Both the position numbers and the translations under genes were made by a program. Source: JBAYVY01 sp041674345 (lineage in GTDB: Bacteria > Planctomycetota > Phycisphaerae > Phycisphaerales > Zrk34). From it: DNA of 10,499 nucleotides. The notes beneath the pieces are model-generated. The model saw only the letters and a list, made by a program, of their open reading frames with translations. It was not told the origin of the DNA and did not search any database. Positions 5,645 to 10,499 of the stretch are shown piece by piece. Position 1 is the first letter of the stretch, and each line of letters begins with the position of its first letter. The stretch is from positions 1-10,499 of the forward strand of contig JBAYVY010000101.1 in the NCBI GenBank assembly GCA_041674345.1, in the 5' to 3' direction.

Positions 5645-7126
5645 TTATTCTTCCGACTTCTTGGTCTTCTTCTTCGTGGCGGCTTCCGGGGCCGCTTCCG
5701 GGGGGACATCGACTTCGGTGATCTTCGCTTTTTCGATCAGCTTGTCGATGGTCTTCTGTTCACGAATCTGAATGAACAGGTTGTCCAGCCGGCCGGAACG
5801 CGCCATTTCCTGACGCATTTTTTCGGGGCGCTGGCCCTGTTGAGCCGCCATCTGCGCGATGCGGCCGTTGATCTCGCCCTCGCCGACTTCCACTTCGTAC
5901 TTCTCAGCCACCTTGTCAAAAATAAAGAACTGCTTCAGTTCCTTGCGGGCTTCTTCCTCGCTGCTGGCGCGCAATTCCGCCAGGTTCTGTTCGATGTCCT
6001 GCTGGCTGGCGCCGCGATACATCAGGTCCATCGCGCGGCGCTGCATCACGCGCCCCGCCTGCCGGCTGGACAGGCCCTGCGGCAACTCGAAACTCACTTT
6101 GCCCAGCAGGATATCCGCCACCTGTTGACGCATCTGCGACCGCTGTTCGACTTCCGCGCGCTGTTGCAAACCGCTCTTGATCTGTTCACGCAGTTTGTCT
6201 TCGCTTTCCATGCCGAAGCTCTTGAGCAGTTCATCCATCGGCACCGGCTGAAGGCGCTCGATCTTGTTGATCTGAATGTCGATGGTCAGCGCCGCGTCGC
6301 GCAGCTTTTCGTTTTCATGCTGCTGGGGGCCGGTCGCTTCGAGGGTGACGGTTTCACCGATCTTCTTGCCTTCGAGTTTGTGGCCGAGGTCTTCGATCAG
6401 AATGCCCGCCACCACGCCCTTGAACTTGCGGCTCTCACCGGCGACGAACACCGTCGCGACCGGCTGATCGTCCACGACTTCGCCTTCCTGGTTTTTCACC
6501 TTCACCGCGGCGGTCAGGTAATCGCCCAGTTCCGCGGCATCCTCCACCGCCTTGAACGTGCCGTACATCTCCTGATACCGCGACACCTCCGCATCGACCT
6601 GCGCATCGGTGACGCTGCTCTTCACCTTGTTGATCTCCAGCCCTTCCAGTTCGGGCAACTCAAACTCGGGCGCGACCTCGACCTCGACCTCGAAAGTCAG
6701 CGGGCCGGCGGTCGGCAGTTCGATCTTGTCAGCGTCCTTGATGTCCGGCTCGCCGAGTACGCGCAGTTTCTTTTCCTCGATCACTTCCTGATAAGCGCCG
6801 CCCAGGAGCTGCGCCTTGGCTTCGCTGCGCACGTCCTTGCCGAAGCGTTTTTCGATCAGGCGCATCGGCGCGCGACCGCGACGGAAACCGGGCAGCACCG
6901 CTTCGGCCTGAAGGTCTTTCATGTTGGAGCCGAGCTTTTCCGCGATGCGTTCGGGGGCGATCTGGATGGTGATCTTCTTCCTCGCCGGCCCGGAATCGGC
7001 GATGGTCACATTGGATGCGAGTTTCGGGGTTTCGGGGGCGGGGGAATCGCTGATTGCTGATTGCCGATTGCTGTTGGCTGTTGGCTCATCGCTTCCGGTG
7101 TTTTCGAGTTTGGTTTCGTCGGTCAT
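5645..7126 (-). CDS. tig: trigger factor, ribosome-associated chaperone / peptidyl-prolyl isomerase
   Basis: The protein binds the ribosome exit tunnel and shields nascent chains. I start it at ATG 7126 (MTDETKLENT), giving 493 residues. AAGGA (TCCTT at 7134-7138) stands seven bases upstream, whereas the longer frame from 7201 begins with an unrelated Pro-rich stretch and no ribosome site. The N-terminal domain (about 40-150) carries the ribosome-docking signature GFRRGRAP (80-87). The PPIase domain covers roughly 198-290 (ELGDYLTAAVKVK…GETVTLEATGP). The helical C-terminal arms cover about 295-465. The tail after 470 is Ala/Glu/Lys rich (TKKKTKKSEE). Trigger factors are commonly about 430-450 residues, so this is long. 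The excess is in the tail and in a 40-residue N-terminal preface containing ANSNRQSAISDSP, which is encoded by a 7-bp DNA repeat and looks like acquired filler. It is a single-gene unit with its own promoter and terminator. Confidence 0.96.
   Translation of the reverse strand: MTDETKLENTGSDEPTANSNRQSAISDSPAPETPKLASNVTIADSGPARKKITIQIAPERIAEKLGSNMKDLQAEAVLPGFRRGRAPMRLIEKRFGKDVRSEAKAQLLGGAYQEVIEEKKLRVLGEPDIKDADKIELPTAGPLTFEVEVEVAPEFELPELEGLEINKVKSSVTDAQVDAEVSRYQEMYGTFKAVEDAAELGDYLTAAVKVKNQEGEVVDDQPVATVFVAGESRKFKGVVAGILIEDLGHKLEGKKIGETVTLEATGPQQHENEKLRDAALTIDIQINKIERLQPVPMDELLKSFGMESEDKLREQIKSGLQQRAEVEQRSQMRQQVADILLGKVSFELPQGLSSRQAGRVMQRRAMDLMYRGASQQDIEQNLAELRASSEEEARKELKQFFIFDKVAEKYEVEVGEGEINGRIAQMAAQQGQRPEKMRQEMARSGRLDNLFIQIREQKTIDKLIEKAKITEVDVPPEAAPEAATKKKTKKSEE
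7043..7091. repeat. seven-base tandem repeat inside the 5' coding part of tig
   Basis: Consecutive plus-strand heptads from 7050 read CTGATTG, CTGATTG, CCGATTG, CTGTTGG, CTGTTGG and CTCATCG, with a degenerate GAATCG before them. On the coding strand this is a CAATCAG/CAATCGG-type repeat. It specifies the Ser/Asn/Gln/Ile-rich stretch ahead of the ribosome-binding domain, outside the conserved fold. Confidence 0.75.
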
Positions 7127-7168
7127 GGTGCGATCCTTCCGGGGTTTGGGGTTTGGGGGGCAAATGAT

Positions 7169-7214
7169 AAGGCCACGTGCGAATGGCGTCGGGGAAGGCA
7201 TTGCGCGTGGCCTT
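7169..7214 (-). promoter_or_regulatory. strong hairpin in the tig 5' leader
   Basis: AAGGCCACGTGCGAATG (7169-7185) pairs with CATTGCGCGTGGCCTT (7199-7214) over 16 positions, with one G-U wobble and one bulged base, around a 13-base loop. In the tig transcript it lies between the predicted start (about 7297) and the ATG, ending 42 bases before the start codon. The run after it (ATCATTT) is only mildly T-rich, so it could be an attenuator, a stabilising element or a protein-binding site. It matches no riboswitch or leader class I know. Confidence 0.55.
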
Positions 7215-7303
7215 GGTGAAACTTTGTTGGGGTCGCCGACCGACGCCTGATGCCGCTTGCAGCGACACCGATACCTCAGCGACCATTATGTGCGAACGCT
7301 TGG

Positions 7304-7332
7304 ATATTACCACAGCCACGCCGCCAAGCCAA
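7304..7332 (-). promoter_or_regulatory. tig: sigma-70-type promoter of tig
   Basis: On the minus strand TTGGCT (7332-7327) is followed by a 17-base spacer and TAATAT (7309-7304), a good match to TTGACA-N17-TATAAT. The predicted start is near 7297, giving a leader of about 170 bases that contains the 7169-7214 hairpin. Confidence 0.55.
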
Positions 7333-7402
7333 GCCGGTCCGTTTTTTGCACCTGCAATCATCGGAAAAATCAAAGACATAATCCCGAAATCGGTGTTTTT
7401 TC

Positions 7403-7431
7403 TTGGTTTCGGCGGCGGCGGACGATAAAAT
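7403..7431 (+). promoter_or_regulatory. sigma-70-type promoter reading towards the HTH gene
   Basis: TTGGTT (7403-7408), a 17-base GC-rich spacer and TAAAAT (7426-7431) form a good promoter. It starts about 70 bp from the tig promoter on the other strand, so the pair is divergent. Transcription from about 7438 would leave a leader of about 250 bases before the ATG at 7688. Confidence 0.5.
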
Positions 7432-7437
7432 AACCAG

Positions 7438-7687
7438 CACAAGTCAGATGTCGATTGCGATCAGACAATCCCAGCCACCGCTTGTTTATTCCGCGACGCC
7501 CGTTGTAAAGCATCGAGGAATATAAGGTATTTCCAATCTTGTGAGTACGACAGGCGACAACCTGTTTCGGCATCCGATCATGACAAAAACCCTCCCCTCC
7601 AAGCCGCGAAAGGAAGCGTGAACCGAGGATTCCGGCGTCCCCAACGCCAATCCTTCCATATCACCCCACCCCACAGAAAGGCAGCAT
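7438..7687 (+). other. long non-coding leader or intergenic stretch ahead of the HTH gene
   Basis: I find no convincing gene here. It holds a hairpin at 7627-7653, where GGATT (7627-7631) and GGCGT (7634-7638) pair with ACGCC (7644-7648) and AATCC (7649-7653), leaving a two-base CC bulge and the loop CCCCA. This is about 24 bp ahead of the AAAGG ribosome-binding site. AT-richer patches near 7510-7535 (GAATATAAGG) could hold another promoter but the spacing is poor. Confidence 0.35.
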
Positions 7688-8185
7688 ATGATCTCCGAAG
7701 TCCTGCAAGACTTGGTGGACCATCACTTGACGACTGTACGCGAACTGGCCGAGATCACCGGACGCGGCGAATCAACGGTGTACCGTTGGCTTAGCCGCGA
7801 ATCGCAGCCCAACTTTGAAGACATGCGAACCCTCGCGCGAAAGTTGAGCAACGACAACGCCCGACGCCGATTGATTGATTTGTTCACCAGCGGCCTGCCC
7901 GTCGTCGTCGAGTGGATGAACAACGCCGACCCGCCCCACCCGGCCAACTCCGAAGAATCGGTCGAAGTGGCGATGGATCAATCGCTCGCCGCGCTCGACA
8001 ACCTCAGTGCGGTCCTCGTCCAGCAACGCAAGATGATCCAGCAGGGTGTCACCCGGGAAACCGCCGGCACCACCCTCCCGCTCATCAACGACACCATCCG
8101 TCACCTGACCGCCAGCCGAAACATCCTCATGGAGCAATTGCCCTCGGCCCTCAAAGCCCGGCCTCACAATATGACCCGGACGTAA
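7688..8185 (+). CDS. helix-turn-helix DNA-binding protein of unknown target
   Basis: The protein has 165 residues. A helix-turn-helix of Xre/Cro or phage CII-like type occupies about residues 14-36: TTVRELAEITGRGESTVYRW, with the recognition helix around GESTVYRWLSRES. Residues 37-65 (FEDMRTLARKL…RRLIDLF) complete a small helical domain. After a Pro-rich hinge (80-90) the C-terminal half (about 92-150) is predicted to be mostly helical (SLAALDNLSAVLVQQRKMIQ), possibly for dimerisation. There is no enzymatic or ligand-binding domain. AAAGG precedes ATG 7688 by 7-8 bases. It shares direction with the PIN-TRAM gene 155 bp downstream, but hairpins between them argue for separate units. It could be a chromosomal regulator or a domesticated phage repressor or activator. 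Codon use is like the neighbours. DNA binding is likely; the target is unknown. Confidence 0.8.
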   Translation: MISEVLQDLVDHHLTTVRELAEITGRGESTVYRWLSRESQPNFEDMRTLARKLSNDNARRRLIDLFTSGLPVVVEWMNNADPPHPANSEESVEVAMDQSLAALDNLSAVLVQQRKMIQQGVTRETAGTTLPLINDTIRHLTASRNILMEQLPSALKARPHNMTRT

Positions 8186-8203
8186 CACCGACCGACCGCC
8201 GTT

Positions 8204-8238
8204 TCTCAGGAAGATCGCAGTCCCGGCCCTTCCTGAGA
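8204..8238 (+). terminator. hairpin after the HTH gene, possible terminator without T-run
   Basis: TCTCAGGAAG (8204-8213) pairs perfectly with CTTCCTGAGA (8229-8238) around a 15-base GC-rich loop, 18 bp after the stop. No T tract follows, so termination would be factor-dependent or would rely on the next hairpin. Confidence 0.45.
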
Positions 8239-8252
8239 CACGCCGAACGAGG

Positions 8253-8323
8253 AAGTAGTGAGTAGCGAGTAGCGAGTAGTGAAGATTCGTTACTCACTAC
8301 TCGTTACTCGCTACTCACTACTT
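8253..8323. repeat. heptad inverted repeat (GTAGTGA/GTAGCGA), 30-bp stem hairpin
   Basis: The left arm 8253-8282 consists of the heptads GTAGTGA, GTAGCGA, GTAGCGA and GTAGTGA. The right arm 8294-8323 is its inverted copy (TACTCAC, TACTCGT, TACTCGC, TACTCAC phase). Twenty-nine of 30 positions are complementary and the remaining one is a G-T pair. The loop is 11 bases. A short TTTT ends the right arm on the plus strand, so it may terminate the HTH transcript. It also lies only 16 bp before the PIN-TRAM start codon and replaces any normal ribosome-binding site region. Confidence 0.85.
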
Positions 8324-8339
8324 TTACTAACATACCGCC

Positions 8340-9353
8340 ATGATCCAATTCATCCTCCGAGGCCTGTTCCTCCTGATGGCCGCCGTCGTCGCGGCGCTCT
8401 ATGCCGTCACCACTTTCGGCAAGCCGGGCGACGAACTGAAAATCCTCGCCACCATGGCCGTCCCCCTGTTCGTCGCCGGAACGCTGATCCTCATCGACGT
8501 GTTGACACCCCGTAAAAAACTCTCCGCCGTCAGCGGCGTATTCCTCGGCCTCATCGTCGGGATGCTCGCCGCCTACGCCATGAGTTTCCTCGTCACCTAC
8601 GTCGGCATCCTCTTCCCCGCCGTCCCCTCCGAACTGCTCCAGGGCATCCAGGTCTTCCTCGGCGTCATCTGCGTCTTCGGGGCCGTCTCCCTCATCCTCC
8701 AGACCAAAGACGACTTCCGCTTCATCATCCCCTACGTCGAATTCACCAAGCAAATCCGCGGCCCACGCCCCATGATCCTCGACACCAGCGCCGTCATCGA
8801 CGGACGAATCCTCGACATCGCCCAAACCCAAATCCTCACCGGCCTGCTCATCGTCCCCCGTTTCGTCCTCAACGAACTTCAGACCATCTCCGACTCCGCC
8901 GACAAACTCAAACGCGCCCGCGGTCGCCGGGGCCTGGACATCCTCACCAAACTTCAGAACCATCCCCTCATCGACGTCTCCATCGAAGACGCACAGGTCG
9001 ATGGCGCCACCGTCGATCAAATGCTCATCACCCTTTCCGATGATCTGCACGCCCGCCTGCTCACCACCGATTTCAACCTCGCCAAGATCGCCGAGGTGCG
9101 AGGCGTGGATGTCATCAACATCAACAAACTCGCCGAGGCGCTCCGCCCCGTCCTCCTGCCCGGCGAGGAATTGAACGTCCAACTCATCAAGCCCGGCGAA
9201 TCCCCCACCCAGGGCGTCGGCTATCTCGAAGACGGCACCATGATCGTCGTCGAACACGGACGACCGCACCTCGGCTCGGTCGTCCCCATCACCGTCACCA
9301 GCGTCTTGCAAACCTCCGCCGGGCGAATGATCTTCGGACGACTCAAAAACTGA
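8340..9353 (+). CDS. membrane-anchored PIN-TRAM domain protein, YacL family (putative RNase)
   Basis: The protein has 337 residues, close to Bacillus YacL in length and order. Four hydrophobic segments fill the N-terminal 120 residues (about 4-25, 35-54, 64-88 and 101-120). A PIN nuclease domain follows (about 143-260), then a TRAM RNA-binding domain (about 270-335, GEELNVQLIKPGE…GTMIVVEHG…VTSVLQTSAGRMIF). All four acidic PIN residues are visible: Asp148 in MILDTSAVIDGR, Glu179 in VLNELQ, Asp226 in GATVDQ and Asp244 in LLTTDFNLAKIA. A metal-dependent RNase held at the membrane is therefore likely; substrates in this family are poorly known. ATG 8340 is the only possible upstream start, because an in-frame TAA lies at 8328-8330. 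There is no Shine-Dalgarno; the heptad hairpin ends 16 bp before the ATG. Translation may be weak or structure-dependent. Confidence 0.92.
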   Translation: MIQFILRGLFLLMAAVVAALYAVTTFGKPGDELKILATMAVPLFVAGTLILIDVLTPRKKLSAVSGVFLGLIVGMLAAYAMSFLVTYVGILFPAVPSELLQGIQVFLGVICVFGAVSLILQTKDDFRFIIPYVEFTKQIRGPRPMILDTSAVIDGRILDIAQTQILTGLLIVPRFVLNELQTISDSADKLKRARGRRGLDILTKLQNHPLIDVSIEDAQVDGATVDQMLITLSDDLHARLLTTDFNLAKIAEVRGVDVININKLAEALRPVLLPGEELNVQLIKPGESPTQGVGYLEDGTMIVVEHGRPHLGSVVPITVTSVLQTSAGRMIFGRLKN

Positions 9354-9365
9354 ACGCCCCCGAAG

Positions 9366-9399
9366 CCCCGGTATGGCCCGTCTTCGGGCCTTACCGGGG
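9366..9399 (+). terminator. strong GC hairpin after the PIN-TRAM gene
   Basis: CCCCGGTA (9366-9373) pairs with TACCGGGG (9392-9399) and GGCCCG (9375-9380) with CGGGCC (9385-9390), separated by a single T-T mismatch, with loop TCTT. It starts 12 bp after the stop. There is no T-run, so it is an atypical terminator or 3' stabiliser. Confidence 0.6.
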
Positions 9400-9565
9400 A
9401 TCATCGCCGGGTTATTCAAAAGTTCCAATCCCACGTCTCGATATGAGTCGAGCTTGCCTCAACGCCTTGCCCGTCGCCTTGCCGGTTTCACAAACGCATT
9501 AACGCCCCTTGCTCCCCCGACGCGACGGTCGTACCCTGTCATCAAGCACACACCGGAGTCATGCC

Positions 9566-10240
9566 ATGAAACGCTGGATTCTCCTCATCGCCGCCTGCTG
9601 CATAGCCGCTTGCGGCTTAGCGATCCCCCTCTTCGCCGAAGACGCCGCCACTCCCCCCGATTCAACTTCCGGGGGCAAGCCGGGGCAGAGCGAGTCTTCC
9701 ATTCCGGGGGCGAGCGCCGCCCCGGGTTCCGCAACAACTCCCGCCCCCGCCGATCCTTCCGGAGGCACCGCTGATACTTCCGGGGGCGGGGGCCAGCCCA
9801 CTGCCGAGCAGGTACTCAACGAACTGTTGCGCAAGCGTGCCGAGAATCCGCTGATCGAACCGGCCCGCCCCGCCGAGGACACCGATGCGCGTCAGTCCAA
9901 CGCCAACGCCGCCTCGCTCGGCACCGCCCCCAATCTCGCGCCGGGCAAACTCAAACGCGAGGGTTCCTTCATTCTCGCCCGGCGCGGTCGCATGGTCCGC
10001 GCCCCCGGCGGCGCCACGCCCTGGATGTTCACCTTTGACGCCGACGCCGACGGCCTCCAGGATCCCCCCATGTTTCTCATGCCCTGCCAACTCCTCGAAG
10101 ACATGGAGCAGGTCGTCGAAGACCACGCCGACCGCACCAGCTTCCTCATCTCCGGCCAGGTCTTCGTCTATCACGGGGCCAACTATCTCATGCCCACCCT
10201 TATGAAAATCGCCCCCGACCGCGGCAACCTCCAACCCTGA
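9566..10240 (+). CDS. secreted or lipid-anchored protein of unknown function
   Basis: I start it at ATG 9566 (MKRWILLIAACCIAACG), with GGAG seven bases upstream, giving 224 residues. The longer frame from 9509 only adds residues before a textbook signal peptide. The signal has Lys-Arg, then a hydrophobic core. It could be cut after PLFA (Sec) or be a lipobox at IAAC; both fit. Residues about 28-75 are a Pro/Gly/Ser/Ala linker encoded by repeated TTCCGGGGGC DNA. A helix (TAEQVLNELLRKRAENPLI) follows at about 77-95. The conserved-looking part is 130-218: EGSFILARRGRMVRA…WMFTFDADADGLQDPPMFLMPCQLLEDMEQ…TSFLISGQVFVYHGANYLMPT. That ending (isolated strand, x-YxGxNYL) suggests a small beta-barrel or OB-like fold, which is inference only. 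It probably acts in the periplasm or cell envelope. No partner gene is visible. Confidence 0.75.
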   Translation: MKRWILLIAACCIAACGLAIPLFAEDAATPPDSTSGGKPGQSESSIPGASAAPGSATTPAPADPSGGTADTSGGGGQPTAEQVLNELLRKRAENPLIEPARPAEDTDARQSNANAASLGTAPNLAPGKLKREGSFILARRGRMVRAPGGATPWMFTFDADADGLQDPPMFLMPCQLLEDMEQVVEDHADRTSFLISGQVFVYHGANYLMPTLMKIAPDRGNLQP

Positions 10241-10397
10241 TCCCCCGCCCCCGGAACCACCCCCGAAAATTGGAACCCGGAACCCGCCCCCGAAAGTTTC
10301 ATCGCACGCCCTGACTGGCTGGTTCCTCCGGCATTGCTTCCTTTTGCCTCCGGTGATTGCTATTCATTCAGCAAATCATCGCGAAAATGTTGTAGGA
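10241..10397. other. non-coding stretch with short C-rich repeats
   Basis: Near the start CCCCCGGAA, CCCCCGAAA, GGAACCCGGAACCC and CCCCCGAAA follow one another at 10249-10298, in the same style as the linker repeat in the preceding gene. TGATTGCT (10352-10359) can pair with AGCAAATCA (10368-10376) through one bulge. I see no convincing gene, promoter or terminator. Confidence 0.4.
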
Positions 10398-10444
10398 ACT
10401 CAGATAGAAATGTCCCCATCGGACTCAGGTAGAAGTGTCCCCAT
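10398..10444 (+). repeat. tandem direct repeat at the start of an insertion sequence
   Basis: ACTCAGATAGAAATGTCCCC plus AT (10398-10419) is followed by ACTCAGGTAGAAGTGTCCCC plus AT (10423-10444). The units are 22 bp with two differences and a 25-bp period. The TGTCCCCAT wording is typical, in my memory, of the outer ends of ISNCY-like elements, so this probably marks the left end of the transposon whose gene begins at 10460. Confidence 0.65.
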
Positions 10445-10457
10445 ATGGAGACACTTC
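10432..10457. promoter_or_regulatory. 26-bp near-palindrome immediately before the transposase start
   Basis: GAAGTGTCCCCAT (10432-10444) and ATGGAGACACTTC (10445-10457) are inverted copies centred on CATATG, with one mismatched pair. It ends two bases before the ATG and overlaps the second direct repeat, so it could be an operator, a transposase-binding site or an RNA hairpin blocking translation. Confidence 0.55.
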
Positions 10458-10459
10458 GA

Positions 10460-10499
10460 ATGAATCTCAAGGAACGGGACCGGCTGGGGATGCTCAGCC
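10460..10499 (+). CDS. N-terminus of a transposase, probably ISNCY-like (3' end outside window)
   Basis: Only 13 codons are present, MNLKERDRLGMLS. Openings of the form MxxKERDRLxxL, leading into a helix-turn-helix, are typical of ISNCY-type transposases. The flanking direct repeat with TGTCCCCAT supports this. The catalytic DDE part lies beyond the window, so family and intactness are not certain. There is no clear Shine-Dalgarno; the near-palindrome occupies that position. Confidence 0.6.
   Translation, partial: MNLKERDRLGMLS

Noticed and set aside
5840..7060. A 406-codon plus-strand frame opposite tig
   Set aside because: It is a Leu/His/Arg/Asp-rich shadow of trigger factor codons with no recognisable domain.
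7127..7201. N-terminal extension of trigger factor from the upstream ATG at 7201
   Set aside because: The ATG at 7126 has AAGGA at ideal spacing, and the extension is Pro-rich and crosses the leader hairpin.
7086..7442. A 118-codon minus-strand frame over the tig leader
   Set aside because: It spans the predicted promoter and overlaps the tig start in another frame, with no domain.
8253..8323. Attachment site or replication origin
   Set aside because: There is no integrase, DnaA-box cluster or tRNA nearby. A microrepeat hairpin explains it.
8304..9434. A 376-codon minus-strand frame opposite the PIN-TRAM gene
   Set aside because: It is a Gly/Asp/Glu-rich shadow of a gene whose PIN and TRAM motifs are intact on the plus strand.
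9509..9565. Longer start for the secreted protein
   Set aside because: The added residues precede a standard signal peptide that has its own GGAG at 9555-9558.

Overview
The window is high-GC bacterial DNA, most likely from a planctomycete, possibly of the class Phycisphaerae. This is an inference from three things: the style of the proteins (a long trigger factor with an acidic/Lys-rich tail, a YacL-type PIN-TRAM protein, and poorly recognised secreted proteins with Pro/Gly/Ser linkers), the heptad microrepeats, and the REP-type transposase. No marker gene settles it. Plus-strand coordinates are used throughout.

Layout. The left edge (2-109) holds the last 35 codons of what looks like an IS630-like transposase. 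A small hydrophobic membrane protein (224-658, +) follows. A REP-associated tyrosine transposase (RAYT; 774-1478, +) comes next, bounded by an inverted GGTGTCAGGAACCTT-type end sequence. Its left end is multiplied into a five-copy GGTCAAAAAGG array. The element sits between the 3' ends of two convergent genes, and the minus-strand gene (1409-2590; membrane anchor plus a degenerate von Willebrand A-like domain) now reads through the element's right end. Then come two minus-strand housekeeping genes: an alpha-glucan phosphorylase (glgP, 2781-5402) and trigger factor (tig, 5645-7126). Both have convincing rho-independent terminators.

A 561-bp intergenic region (7127-7687) carries two divergent sigma-70-like promoters, one for tig and one for the plus-strand genes. 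It also has a strong hairpin in the tig leader and a smaller one in the plus-strand leader. The plus-strand half contains a helix-turn-helix protein (7688-8185), a membrane PIN-TRAM protein (8340-9353) preceded by a 30-bp-stem heptad-repeat hairpin, and a secreted or lipoprotein-like protein (9566-10240). The right edge (from 10460) is the first 13 codons of an ISNCY-like transposase behind a tandem direct repeat and a 26-bp near-palindrome.

How the genes work together. Phosphorylase (storage glucan breakdown), trigger factor (nascent-chain folding) and the PIN-TRAM protein (putative RNase) are core functions with no evident shared pathway. The part that looks accessory is the mobile-DNA and repeat layer: three transposase remnants or elements and two different 7-bp repeat families, one of them inside the tig coding sequence. 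I see no rRNA, tRNA, CRISPR array, phage or defence operon. I did not find a clear new multi-gene system. The best leads are the RAYT end structure with gene read-through, the heptad repeats, and the tig leader hairpin.
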